DNA of 64,000 nt, taken from NCBI GenBank assembly GCA_025360585.1, contig JANYBW010000046.1, positions 1 through 64,000 of the forward strand, read 5' to 3'. Both the position numbers and the translations under genes were made by a program. Every line of letters begins with the position of its first letter. Positions within the stretch are counted from its first letter, which is position 1. Source of the stretch: Actinomycetes bacterium. GTDB lineage: Bacteria; Actinomycetota; Acidimicrobiia; IMCC26256; PALSA-610. Of this stretch, positions 53,921 through 62,792 are shown one piece after another. Below the pieces are notes generated by a model. The model did not search any database. It was not told the origin of the DNA and saw nothing but the letters and a program-made list of their open reading frames with translations.

Positions 53921-54202
53921 TCAGACGAGCGCCGCGTTGCGTTCCCGGCGAATCATGCGCCGTTCGTCTTCGGTGTGGCCACCCCAGATTCCGTTTTCTT
54001 GATTCGTCAAGATCGCGAAATCAAGGCACTGGGGCGCAGACTTGCACTGCGCACAAATGTTCTTGGCAGCGTTGATCTGTTCGATCGCCATACCAGTGCT
54101 GCCGATCGGGAAAAACAACTCAGGGCTCGTGTCGCGACACAGTGCGGTGTCGCGCCAGTCTTCGGCGTCCCAGTCGTGCGTGCGAATCCAGGTAAGTGCC
54201 AA
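53921..54202 (-). CDS. WhiB-family iron-sulfur transcription regulator (WhiB1-like), 93 aa
   Basis: The start is TTG at 54202 with GGAGG eight bases upstream; no ATG fits. The [4Fe-4S] ligands are Cys22, Cys50, Cys53 and Cys59, followed by the G[IV]WGG turn (GIWGGHTEDERR) and a basic C-terminus. WhiB1 binds NO through the cluster and the sigma factor region 4 in Mycobacterium. Here, as there, the PdtaS gene is close by on the same strand, separated by one plus-strand gene. Autoregulation is possible through the palindrome at 54292-54308. Confidence 0.95.
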   Translation of the reverse strand: MALTWIRTHDWDAEDWRDTALCRDTSPELFFPIGSTGMAIEQINAAKNICAQCKSAPQCLDFAILTNQENGIWGGHTEDERRMIRRERNAALV

Positions 54203-54291
54203 TTCGGTTTCCTCCCCGTTTGGTCACGCGACGTTGTCTGTATGACGTTGCCTGCGTGCCATCTTCTGACGTGCGTGTCACCGTACCGGGA

Positions 54292-54308
54292 TTGCACACC
54301 ATGTGCAA
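54292..54308. promoter_or_regulatory. Palindrome upstream of the whiB gene
   Basis: TTGCACACCATGTGCAA is a perfect 7+3+7 inverted repeat, 90 bases upstream of the whiB start and 124 upstream of the GDPD start. The size fits a dimeric regulator. Similarity to a CRP site is weak. Confidence 0.5.
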
Positions 54309-54431
54309 GGGGTCTGACCAGCGACTTTGCGCACACTCCTGGAACACGTTCTCGGATTCGTTTCGATATGTACAAGATGTCTGAATCCCATCGTTGTGAT
54401 TCACGCAAGGTCTCGATAGCTTTGAGGCACC

Positions 54432-55154
54432 ATGAAATCGCTGATCCCGATCCCGTTGATTCTCGGCCACCGCGGGGCGTCGCACGCCGCGCCCCAAAAC
54501 ACGATTGAGGCTTTCACGTTGGCTGGCGCAATGGGCGCCGATGGCATCGAATTGGATGTACACGTCAGCGCGGACGGCGTGCTCGTCGTGCACCACGACG
54601 CCGACCTTGCCGGGCTGGGGCTCTCCAAGGAATTCCGATTCGCCGAGATTCGCGAAGCCCATCCAAGTGTGCCCACGCTCGACGAAGTGTTCGATGCGTG
54701 CTCGGGCATGCAGCTCATCAACGTCGAAATGAAGTGCTGCGCCTGGGATCCCGATGCCGATCCGCAGCGAGCTGTTGCGCGTGGCGTCGCTGAGCTCATC
54801 ACCCGCCGCAATGCCTACCACCAAGTATCGGTCTCCAGCTTCGACCTCGCGATGCTCGACGACTTCCGGGCAATGGACGTACGGTTCGAAACCGGCTGGC
54901 TCACCTCCGGATTAGATCCAGTGGCAGGCGTGACCAAGACCGCACAACACGGACACGCGTGGTATCACCCGGATTGGGGCAACCTTTCGCTGCAACTCGT
55001 TGCAACGATGGCTGCCGCTAACGATCACGGAGTTCGTATCAACACGTGGACCGTCGATGACGTCGAGGTGATGCAACAATTTGGCGCCGCAGGAGTTCAC
55101 GGCATCATTACGAACGAACCGGATCGAGCGCGCGCCGCGTTCGCCAATGGATAA
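54432..55154 (+). CDS. Glycerophosphodiester phosphodiesterase, 240 aa
   Basis: The GDPD barrel is marked by LGHRGASHAAPQNT with the catalytic HRG, DGIELDVHVSADGVLVVHHD with the metal Glu/Asp pair, and INVEMKC. It hydrolyses glycerophosphodiesters to glycerol-3-phosphate and alcohol. No signal peptide, so it acts inside the cell. The end carries RINTWTVDDVEVMQQFGAAG, normal for the family. It is convergent with the pdtaS gene. Confidence 0.93.
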   Translation: MKSLIPIPLILGHRGASHAAPQNTIEAFTLAGAMGADGIELDVHVSADGVLVVHHDADLAGLGLSKEFRFAEIREAHPSVPTLDEVFDACSGMQLINVEMKCCAWDPDADPQRAVARGVAELITRRNAYHQVSVSSFDLAMLDDFRAMDVRFETGWLTSGLDPVAGVTKTAQHGHAWYHPDWGNLSLQLVATMAAANDHGVRINTWTVDDVEVMQQFGAAGVHGIITNEPDRARAAFANG

Positions 55155-55170
55155 CGCTCGAACGCGCCAG

Positions 55171-56631
55171 CTACACCTCGACGCGCACGACCGAAACGGG
55201 CACGCGGAGATGCACTCGGGTGCCGTGTCCGGTCGCTCGCATCTCAATTGAACCGCCGAGCTCACCAGTAACCAGCGCCTTGACGATCGAGAGGCCGAGC
55301 CCGGTCGAACCGTCCAATGTCCAGGCCTCCGGCAATCCCACACCATCATCTTCGACATCGATTTCCAGATGCGCGTCGCGGCGCGATAATTCGATGTGCA
55401 CTACTCCGGCAGTCCGGCCCACAAACGCATGGTCGACGGCATTTTGCATGAGCTCGTTCAACACAACCGCCAGCGGCGTAGCAACCTCGCCGAGCAATTC
55501 ACCCGCGTCACCCCCAACGGTAAACCGCAATGAAAGGTCCTGCGACGACACGCTTTCTTCCACAACCCGCACGAGCGGTCGCACGATCTCGGTGAAATCG
55601 ACGACATCGCCCGCGTCGCGCGACAAGGTTTCGTGCACAATGGCAATCGAACGGATCCGACGTTCCGATTCCCCCAACGCGTCCTTCGCTTCTTTACTCG
55701 TTAACCGTCGTTGTTGGAGTCGCAACAACGACGCAATGGTCTGCAAGTTGTTTTTTACGCGGTGATGGATTTCGCGAATCGTTGCGTCCTTCGACATCAA
55801 CATGCGGTCGCGGCGTCGCACATCGGTGACGTCGCGTAGCAACACGATCGCGCCCGTCGTCACGCCGGCTTCGAGCAGCGGGATCGCCCGTTGCACCACC
55901 ACAACTTCATTGCGTTCAATCTCTTGGACGACGGGAAGTTTGGTTTCGAATGCTTCGTTGATCGCCGATTCGTCGAATCCAATTTCGCGCAACCGCATGT
56001 CCTGCATCGCCGCGTGGATACCCATACGGTGCATCGAGCTCACCGCGTTCGGGCTCGCGAACCGCACCCGACCATCAGCGTCCACGACCACCGCTCCGTC
56101 GCCGACGCGCGGCGACGTTTCGAGTTCGTCTTCGTCTTGCAGAAACGGAAACGAACCTTCGGCGATCATTCGACCGAAACGTTGAAACGCGTCCAGGTAG
56201 GTGCGTTCAAGCTCGCCCGAACGGCGACCCAAGTTCGGCAAGAATTCGCGGGTCAACAACGCAACCAGTTGACCGTCGTGACGGACCGGAATTACCTGCA
56301 CCCGAACCCGCTCTTTGCTCCCGACCGCGGGTGTGTCGCCTTCGACAATTTCGCCGAGGCGCCAGACGCGGGTCAGCATCGGCCGCTCAACTTCATCGAC
56401 GACCGAACTCACCATGTCTGCGGGGTAGATCGTTTGTCCGGTAGTCGGGCGAGTTTGGGCCAAGACCACGAAACGGTGGCCTTCCTCATCGGCCAAGGGA
56501 GCGAGCAAAAGCAAGTCGGAGAACGACAAGTCGGCGAGCGGCCGCCAGGTTGCAACGAGTCGTCGCACGTGTTCGAGTGCATCGCCATGCAAGCTGGTTC
56601 GGGCTTTCACGAGCCCCGCGAACGTAGTCAT
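55171..56631 (-). CDS. pdtaS: PdtaS-type sensor histidine kinase (GAF-PAS-HisKA_2), 486 aa
   Basis: The start ATG 56631 gives MTTFAGLVKARTSLHG. Domains: GAF (about 5-150), PAS (about 165-270), HisKA_2 with REIHHRVKNNLQTIASLLRL (His289 or His290), then HATPase with LNELMQNAVDHAF and VEDDGVGLPEAW. No membrane helix, so it is cytosolic as in Mycobacterium. PdtaS phosphorylates PdtaR, an ANTAR regulator; no pdtaR is adjacent. It lies next to whiB as Rv3220c lies next to whiB1, with a GDPD inserted. Confidence 0.93.
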   Translation of the reverse strand: MTTFAGLVKARTSLHGDALEHVRRLVATWRPLADLSFSDLLLLAPLADEEGHRFVVLAQTRPTTGQTIYPADMVSSVVDEVERPMLTRVWRLGEIVEGDTPAVGSKERVRVQVIPVRHDGQLVALLTREFLPNLGRRSGELERTYLDAFQRFGRMIAEGSFPFLQDEDELETSPRVGDGAVVVDADGRVRFASPNAVSSMHRMGIHAAMQDMRLREIGFDESAINEAFETKLPVVQEIERNEVVVVQRAIPLLEAGVTTGAIVLLRDVTDVRRRDRMLMSKDATIREIHHRVKNNLQTIASLLRLQQRRLTSKEAKDALGESERRIRSIAIVHETLSRDAGDVVDFTEIVRPLVRVVEESVSSQDLSLRFTVGGDAGELLGEVATPLAVVLNELMQNAVDHAFVGRTAGVVHIELSRRDAHLEIDVEDDGVGLPEAWTLDGSTGLGLSIVKALVTGELGGSIEMRATGHGTRVHLRVPVSVVRVEV

Positions 56632-56639
56632 GAAGTTCC

Positions 56640-57836
56640 TCAGGTTCTCGCGAAAAGATGATCGGCAATCCACGCGAGTCCGCTCGCATCCGCGATATCG
56701 GCAGCTCGGTTCGGGACCGTTGCTACCACGCTCGGAGGGTCTCGAAGCTGATCTCGCAGCGCCCGTTCGTGTTGGGCGACTGCACCGAAGCGTTCGAAGG
56801 ATTGCGCGACTGACCCCAACACCCGCCGGACGGTGGCGGTATCGAGGTCATTGGCAGCAGCCAGCGATTCCGCAATCGCCCCCTCATCATTTCCGAGCGC
56901 CACTGCCGCGGCCTGCGAATGTTCTGAGAGAAACGTTTCGGGCAACACGCGATTCAGCACCAAAGCACCCAGCAGGTATTGACGTTTTCTCAGCTCCACA
57001 CAGAACAGCTCGGCTTCGCGAAGCGGCGCGCTCTCCAACGTGCTCACGACCGCAAAGGTCGTGCGGCGATCATGCAGCAATGCTTCGACCGCATTTGCGC
57101 GCTGCACAAAGCCGTCGTACATCGATTGAAAGTTCAAGAAGAACTCGGCAATTTCTTGCAGAAACGTACTGCCGAGCAAGCGATCCGCGATTTGGTAAAA
57201 CGGCCTGCTCGCGACGTTTACCATTCGTGCGCCACGGCCACCACCGACGCGATATGGCAACGTCAACCAACGTAAGAGCCGACCACCGAAGAACTCCGCC
57301 ATGCGTTGCGGTGCCTCTAAGAAATCGACCGCGTTACGGGTTGGCGGAGTGTCGATCACGATGAGGTCATAGCGCCCGCTCGCATGCAGTTCGTAGAGCC
57401 GTTCCATCGCGATGTAATCGTGGCTTTGCACGAAGCGCGCCGTAAGGTTGTGATAGAGGCGGTTATTCAATATTCGGTACGCCGTCGTTTCGTCGGGAGC
57501 GTGGCGCAACACGAGCGCATCCCAACTCTGCTTTGTATCGAGCATTGCGGCCCACAATTCGCCGCGCAGCACCACGCCACTCTCGGCGAGTACTTCCGCT
57601 GAGATTCGTGCTTCGGTATTTCCCAAGGCTTGAAGGCCCAAGGCCGTCGCGAGGCGCTTCGCCGGATCAACGGTCAGCACCAGAACTTTCACACCTGGTC
57701 GCCGCGCCGCGCCGAGAGCGATCGACGCCGCCACCGAGGTTTTGCCCACGCCCCCCGATCCGCAACACACCACGATCTCTTGCGCAGACAACAGACGATC
57801 GAGTGTCGCTTCTCCGTGACCGTCGCGGCGCATCAC
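56640..57836 (-). CDS. ArsA/Get3-family ATPase (BagB/Rv3680-like), 398 aa
   Basis: The deviant Walker A is CGSGGVGKTSVAASIALGA; switch II reads LIVIDTPPTRNAVDFL. The C-terminal half is helical (FLNFQSMYDGFVQRA). The frame begins GTG/ATG at 57836, overlapping the stop of the first ATPase, so the two form a pair like mycobacterial Rv3679-Rv3680, which form a Get3-like heteromer. The family handles hydrophobic client proteins or metabolic stress; arsenite pumping is unlikely because no arsB is seen. Confidence 0.9.
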   Translation of the reverse strand: MMRRDGHGEATLDRLLSAQEIVVCCGSGGVGKTSVAASIALGAARRPGVKVLVLTVDPAKRLATALGLQALGNTEARISAEVLAESGVVLRGELWAAMLDTKQSWDALVLRHAPDETTAYRILNNRLYHNLTARFVQSHDYIAMERLYELHASGRYDLIVIDTPPTRNAVDFLEAPQRMAEFFGGRLLRWLTLPYRVGGGRGARMVNVASRPFYQIADRLLGSTFLQEIAEFFLNFQSMYDGFVQRANAVEALLHDRRTTFAVVSTLESAPLREAELFCVELRKRQYLLGALVLNRVLPETFLSEHSQAAAVALGNDEGAIAESLAAANDLDTATVRRVLGSVAQSFERFGAVAQHERALRDQLRDPPSVVATVPNRAADIADASGLAWIADHLFART

Positions 57837-58795
57837 AGCACTTCGTCACTGATCGCTTGAGCGATGACGGTCGTCATGCGCAGGCCATGCAACGAACCAA
57901 ACTGGTACGGCACGAAAATCGTCGGCATGTCGATTGATGCTCGGAGATGATCGAGATGCTCAGCACGCGACCTGCGAAGATCCACCGCAAGCCGGGCACC
58001 CTCGAATACATCAATGATTGCGGAACCAAATTCGTCTACCACCAGTCGTTGCGAACTCGGATTCCGCAACGTTTCGAAGACAACTTCATCGTCGCGGGTG
58101 AACAGCTCGGGCAGCACGCGGTTCACTACCACTGAACCCAAAGGTGCACGGGATGCAGACCGTACGCGTTGGATCAGCTCAATCGTTTCGGCGACCGGCA
58201 TCTCTTCGGGTGTGGTCACAATATTGATCGACGTCAACGCAGGGTCTTCCAGGATATCGATCATCCAGTCGGTTTGGGTACGCAACGGCCCGACATCGAC
58301 CAGATCACGGATCGTGCGCGCCGCATTGAGATGCGCAAGTACATGCCCGCTGGCAACCGCATCCACGATCACAATGTCGTGGGCAGCTCGGCCCGCAATC
58401 GCTTCGCGCACTTCCCACGCAATTTTGCCGAGCGTGAGAATTTCTTTGACCCCCGGCGCCGCGGTCGCAACGAAATCAAACATTTTGGCAAGCGGTCCGA
58501 TGCGGCCCACTACCGGAATTCGCAAATTCAGTTTGAGGTATTCGCGCAACGATTGTTCAGTGTCCATTGCCAGTGCATCGATACCGGCGTGAACTCTCGT
58601 CGCGGAAAAATCAACGGCTGCGTGTTCGAAGAGCGAAGCAACGCTTTGTTTCGCGTCAACATCAACGAGCAACACCCGCTTACCATGATTCGCGGCGAAC
58701 AACGCGGTCGCGGCCGCGATTGTGCTTTTGCCAGTGCCGCCTTTGCCGGTAAAAACCAGCAGTCGTTGATCGAGCCACGAGGGCGTCGGGCCCAT
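57833..58795 (-). CDS. ArsA/Get3-family ATPase (BagA/Rv3679-like), 320 aa
   Basis: Walker A FTGKGGTGKSTIAAATALFA with the signature Lys, then VLLVDVDAKQSVASLFEH and IVIVDAVASGHVLAHL. Shorter than its partner, as in the mycobacterial pair. The two genes overlap by 4 bases. It lies 9 bases after the subtilase stop, perhaps in the same transcript. The function is probably paired with the downstream ATPase. Confidence 0.9.
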   Translation of the reverse strand: MGPTPSWLDQRLLVFTGKGGTGKSTIAAATALFAANHGKRVLLVDVDAKQSVASLFEHAAVDFSATRVHAGIDALAMDTEQSLREYLKLNLRIPVVGRIGPLAKMFDFVATAAPGVKEILTLGKIAWEVREAIAGRAAHDIVIVDAVASGHVLAHLNAARTIRDLVDVGPLRTQTDWMIDILEDPALTSINIVTTPEEMPVAETIELIQRVRSASRAPLGSVVVNRVLPELFTRDDEVVFETLRNPSSQRLVVDEFGSAIIDVFEGARLAVDLRRSRAEHLDHLRASIDMPTIFVPYQFGSLHGLRMTTVIAQAISDEVL

Positions 58796-58804
58796 TCGCT
58801 AACA

Positions 58805-61800
58805 CTACCGGCCGGCCACTCCCGTATTGCGACTGTTGCCACCGAAACGAGTCCAGCCCCGCGATGTCGTTGCCGCAGTATTCCAAACGATCAGCACACC
58901 GTCGCGCCGCACGACCGCGAGTTCCTGACGGCCATCGCCGTTCCAGTCACCAAGGGTCGGCGTTCCGACCAACCAACCACCAGTGAGTTTCGGCCAGCCA
59001 GTTGGCGCGAACCCGTCGGCGCTGAATGCACTCAACGTATACAGGCCATTGCCCGCGATCGTTTCGTTGCGGCCATCGCCGTTCAGATCCGCAACCGCCG
59101 GCGTCACAAAGAAGGCCATGTCGGGAGTTGTGCGCGGCAGTCCACTGAAGGCGTTACCGGTCGTGGCGTTCCACGCAGTGAGGTGATCATCTGCGGGAAG
59201 CTGGAGATCGCTCGCTTGGATATCGATAAGGCGAGTCAGACCCGCGGCGGGCGCGGTTGGGTCAAGCCAACGATCACGGTTCATTTGGCCGAGCGCGGCG
59301 CCACCGAACAACGGAACGGAGGCAATGAGATCCGTTGAGTTGGTACGGGCACCAAAACGGTTTAAGCCGCTGCCGTCGAGGCCACCGGCCCACGCGAGCG
59401 GCACATCGAATCCATTGATTTTGCCGTACACGCTTTGGCCGTGTTCATCCAGGACGTAAAGCGGGCCGTCGGCTGCCGCGGCAACCACCTCACGGCCTAC
59501 ATGCGCTGGGGTCACATCACCAATCGCGGCCTGCGCAGAAACTCCATCACCGATCGTTGGCAACGACTCCAACGCGAGCATGCCCAGTTTTGCTGGCCAA
59601 CCCGGCAGATACGCTTGGGCGTCCGGATGCGCGGGAAACGGGTTCGGATAAGTAGCGCGCGTGCCCTTCGAGGAGATCGCATACAAACGGCTGTTGCCCG
59701 GAGTACCCGCTGCGCTCAACAAACCCTGCACATCTTGGCCATCGCCAATGTTGACTGGCTCTGCGTATTCCTCCTGCGCGCCAATCACGATGTCGGGGTG
59801 GCCATCGCCGTCGAGATCACTGAGCGCCGGGGTGGCGATCAACTCGCCGCCATCACCCACTCCGGAATTGTTCACGAACGTCACCGCGTGGGTCACTGGA
59901 TCGACGGCTGCCACCTTCGCTGGATCCACCACCAAGACGGGGAAGCCTGCAACCGCAGTTGCGTCGCTATGCCACGCGTAGACATGACGGTCCGCGCTTG
60001 CCGCAATAATTTCTAAGGTTCCATTTCCATCGAGATCCGCGAGCGCGGGCGAACCGACGAACGCGGGCTTCGTACGGTTGACCGAATCGTGATGGCCCGG
60101 CGTGTCGCGCGAAAACGCAGGATTTACCGATTGGGGAAAGCCGGATCGCAGCTGGCCGTGGGAGTCCCAGACGTACACCTTGCCGTCGAGTGAGTTCGCG
60201 ACGATCTGTTTTGATCCGTTGTGATCAAGGTCCCCGATCGCCGGGCCTCCAACGGGAATCGCCGCGCCCGGAGCCTGCAAATGCGCGGATGTCGCGCTCG
60301 GAGAATGGACGGGCCACCACGACGCCGTTGCGGTACGCACAGGAAACCCGGGAAGTTCTGAGCCGTTCGAGCGGTACGCATGCACCACTCCATCATCGGT
60401 GCCGACGACCAATTCTCTCCCGCCGGTTCCGTCCAGTTGCGCAAAAACCGGACTCGCGGTACCAACACCCGCGATTCGCCGAGGAAAGCCCCCAACCAAA
60501 TCAGGGTCGTCGTGGACAAACACTTGATGTTGATCAATCGCATCGAGACCTTCGTTCGCGCCGCCATGCGCGGTCACGACTATGCGCACCCGCACACTGA
60601 ATTTTTCTTCATCCGGACGATCCTTAGCGGTAGTTGGTGCACCATGGCCGTGATTGGGAAGCGCCGCAGCAATTGTTTGCAAGTTCAACGTCGCCAATTT
60701 CCCGCGCAACTCGTGATGCAACCCCGCGACGTTCGCCACTCGGTGCCACGTGTCGGTACCGGGATAGTTCGGCGGTTGCAATCCCGTCGTCCATTCGACG
60801 CGATAGTCGAAGCTCGATGCCCGCTGCGCGTCGACCGTTCCGTTCACCACGACTTCACCACGTATCGGCAATACTTCAAACCAATTCGGAGCAACCAGGT
60901 CCGCCGTCGGCGGAATCGCGAACGCCCGAACTGCCTTCACCGCTTCATACGCATTCATGCGGCCATAGCCAAACGTGGCGTCCCAACCCTTCGCCGTTGG
61001 ATACCGAACCGTATCGAGCAGACCACCAGTGCTCGTACCAAAATTGTTCGCGGGATCCACCGAGTTTGGCGTTGCGAAATCAACATCATCTGCGGCGCGC
61101 CGAACAATTTGCATCACTTCATTCGTAGTCAAACGCAGGCCTAGATCGCGCGCCTCGCTTTCAATCAGCCCCACGATTCCTGCCGAAATGCCCGTAGCTT
61201 CCGAAGAACACGAGCCCGATTCCACGCTCACAAACGCGTGACCGCCGTAATTCGTGCAACCATTGAGCGCGAGGTAGCCATCGACGTTTCCACCCAACAA
61301 CGATTGCAGTTTCGTTACGGAGTTAACAGCCATCGTGTGCCGCAATGCAGCAGGAAGATTCGGATGTTTGCTCGCTTCGTCGGCCATCGAAGCCACGACA
61401 ACCACATTGCGCTCATAGGCAAGATCAATTGCAGTTTGCGCCGCACTCGGATTGTTGATGACACCAAGCGCTTCTTGCACAACCGCAGCGTGGGAATCCA
61501 ACGCGAAGAACACCCCCGCCGCAAAGCGTTGACCATCAGCGATAAAACTGTCACCCACCCGTATCGGCAAGAATGAACAGTTGGGACAACTCCCAACCTC
61601 GCCCGAGCCATTCGCCGCAGCACTCGAATCCTCGGCCTCGCCCGTACCGTGTCCGTAATTGACCGTGTCGAGCGGATCATTGTCGCCGTACAGGAAATCC
61701 CAACCACTGATGTCGTCGACGTAACCGTTGTGATCGCTATCCACACCATCGCTGTATTGCGGATTCAAAATCAGATCCTCGGGATCTGGCCGCCCATTGC

Positions 61801-62347
61801 CATTCAGATCCGGAATCGCACCAAAATCCAAAATATTGAACCGTCCATCCCCATTGCAATCACCCGCTACACCCCCGCTCGCCTGTACTCGCGCCCCAAG
61901 GGGCGCGCCTACACCCCCGCTCGCCTGCACGCAAGGCGGGGAGGCTTCACCAATATTGATGTAGGCCTTGGTCGCGAGATCCGCCATCGCGTTCGCGTCA
62001 CGCCACTTAATACCCGAATCCAAAATCGCGATCGTTACATCCGCGCGACCCTGTTGCACACCCCACGCCAAATCCACTGCCATACCCATTTGCCCACAGT
62101 GATTCTGCGGCGAGTTGAACAGCGCGGCGTTCGTGTCACGCCACGACGTGCGCTTGTAATTCGAACGATCAAACTCACTCGGAATCACTCCCACCGCGGG
62201 TTCATCCGCCGCGCTATACCGCCACCGCGCGCAATCCAAAGCCGTCGCCGCGCGATCGGTTTTCGCCTGGGCTCGATCAGCTCCGGCGTTCGTACTCACA
62301 CCCACCACGGTCGTTGCCGCGAGCACAAAGCCAAGAAATCGTTTCAT
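58805..62347 (-). CDS. Secreted subtilisin-like protease with FG-GAP repeats, 1180 aa
   Basis: The start ATG 62347 gives a signal peptide (KRFLGFVLAATTVVGVSTNA). The S8 triad is visible: Asp in VTIAILDSGIKW, His in VNYGHGTGEAED, and Ser in CSSEATGISAGIVGL, which aligns with the usual GTSMAxPHVAG although Gly is changed. A Ca-type insert (DCNGDGRFNILDFGAIPDLN and GVDSDHNGYVDD) interrupts the Asp-His region. The C-terminal half has many FG-GAP/VCBS units (PALADLDGNGTLEIIAAS, AIGDLDHNGSKQIVANS, TLGDWNGDGRQELAVV) likely forming a beta-propeller. It is exported and may act on the surface. An in-frame 42-bp duplication lies near residue 150. Confidence 0.9.
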   Translation of the reverse strand: MKRFLGFVLAATTVVGVSTNAGADRAQAKTDRAATALDCARWRYSAADEPAVGVIPSEFDRSNYKRTSWRDTNAALFNSPQNHCGQMGMAVDLAWGVQQGRADVTIAILDSGIKWRDANAMADLATKAYINIGEASPPCVQASGGVGAPLGARVQASGGVAGDCNGDGRFNILDFGAIPDLNGNGRPDPEDLILNPQYSDGVDSDHNGYVDDISGWDFLYGDNDPLDTVNYGHGTGEAEDSSAAANGSGEVGSCPNCSFLPIRVGDSFIADGQRFAAGVFFALDSHAAVVQEALGVINNPSAAQTAIDLAYERNVVVVASMADEASKHPNLPAALRHTMAVNSVTKLQSLLGGNVDGYLALNGCTNYGGHAFVSVESGSCSSEATGISAGIVGLIESEARDLGLRLTTNEVMQIVRRAADDVDFATPNSVDPANNFGTSTGGLLDTVRYPTAKGWDATFGYGRMNAYEAVKAVRAFAIPPTADLVAPNWFEVLPIRGEVVVNGTVDAQRASSFDYRVEWTTGLQPPNYPGTDTWHRVANVAGLHHELRGKLATLNLQTIAAALPNHGHGAPTTAKDRPDEEKFSVRVRIVVTAHGGANEGLDAIDQHQVFVHDDPDLVGGFPRRIAGVGTASPVFAQLDGTGGRELVVGTDDGVVHAYRSNGSELPGFPVRTATASWWPVHSPSATSAHLQAPGAAIPVGGPAIGDLDHNGSKQIVANSLDGKVYVWDSHGQLRSGFPQSVNPAFSRDTPGHHDSVNRTKPAFVGSPALADLDGNGTLEIIAASADRHVYAWHSDATAVAGFPVLVVDPAKVAAVDPVTHAVTFVNNSGVGDGGELIATPALSDLDGDGHPDIVIGAQEEYAEPVNIGDGQDVQGLLSAAGTPGNSRLYAISSKGTRATYPNPFPAHPDAQAYLPGWPAKLGMLALESLPTIGDGVSAQAAIGDVTPAHVGREVVAAAADGPLYVLDEHGQSVYGKINGFDVPLAWAGGLDGSGLNRFGARTNSTDLIASVPLFGGAALGQMNRDRWLDPTAPAAGLTRLIDIQASDLQLPADDHLTAWNATTGNAFSGLPRTTPDMAFFVTPAVADLNGDGRNETIAGNGLYTLSAFSADGFAPTGWPKLTGGWLVGTPTLGDWNGDGRQELAVVRRDGVLIVWNTAATTSRGWTRFGGNSRNTGVAGR
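61867..61928. repeat. 42-bp in-frame duplication with palindrome inside the protease gene
   Basis: CTACACCCCCGCTCGCCTG occurs at 61867-61885 and 61909-61927, offset 42. Between them lies the perfect palindrome GCGCCCCAAGGGGCGC (61891-61906). Coded residues are VQASGG repeated with GVGAPLGAR between. It looks like a small palindromic insertion or slippage product. Confidence 0.8.
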
Positions 62348-62408
62348 ACCCCCCATATTGACAGGTTGCCCCACGAGACCGCCAGGTCGCGACACCTTCA
62401 CCATGATC

Positions 62409-62421
62409 GATCATGCATTTA
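62409..62421 (+). promoter_or_regulatory. Putative HipB operator, copy 1
   Basis: GATCATGCATTTA, identical to copy 3 at 62531. It sits 62 bases upstream of the protease start, so the regulator may also affect that gene. Confidence 0.6.
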
Positions 62422-62460
62422 TTACCGCCCGTAGCGCTCCTCAGCAATTTTTCTCGAACA

Positions 62461-62473
62461 TAAATGCGTGATC
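62461..62473 (-). promoter_or_regulatory. Putative HipB operator, copy 2 (inverted)
   Basis: TAAATGCGTGATC is the reverse complement of the other copies with one change. Centre spacing to copy 1 is 52 bases and to copy 3 is 70. Confidence 0.6.
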
Positions 62474-62528
62474 GAGCACTAATTTGCGAAAATCGCTATG
62501 TTTGACGGGAGATCAGGCGATAAAATGA

Positions 62529-62792
62529 ATGATCATGCATTTACCGATGTCGGATACGCCAAAAGTACGTAATCTGGCTGCCCTTGCTTCGGCATTCAGA
62601 ACCCGTCGTAAGGCGCTCGGGCTCAGCCGCGAGAATCTGGCTGCCCTCGCGGGTTGTTCGGTGCGGTTCATTCATACATTAGAAAACGGCAAACCCACGC
62701 TCCGGCTCGACAAGATTCTCGATGTCGGAGCAGTCCTCGGTCTCGAGCTCGCGGCGGTCGTTCGCCCAGTACCAACCACCGGCCCGCAATGA
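62529..62792 (+). CDS. hipB: HipB-like antitoxin (Xre helix-turn-helix), 87 aa
   Basis: A Cro/C1-type domain: LASAFRTRRKALGLSRENLA, CSVRFIHTLENGKPTLRLDK, then LGLELAAVV. Three ATGs in the first seven codons leave the start open (62529, 62535 or 62547). The TGA overlaps the ATG of hipA (ATGA). HipB proteins bind their toxin and repress the operon at repeated operators; three matching repeats lie upstream. Confidence 0.92.
   Translation: MIMHLPMSDTPKVRNLAALASAFRTRRKALGLSRENLAALAGCSVRFIHTLENGKPTLRLDKILDVGAVLGLELAAVVRPVPTTGPQ
62531..62543 (+). promoter_or_regulatory. Putative HipB operator, copy 3, over the hipB start
   Basis: GATCATGCATTTA overlaps the first ATG (62529-62531) of hipB, so binding there would block expression. 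The later in-frame ATG at 62547 may then be the true start. Confidence 0.6.

Noticed and set aside
58169-59338. Plus-strand frame of 389 codons opposite ATPase and protease genes
   Set aside because: It spans two well-supported minus-strand genes and has no motif.
62502-62526. TTGACG and TAAAAT as hipB promoter
   Set aside because: The gap between boxes is 13 bases, too short for a standard promoter.
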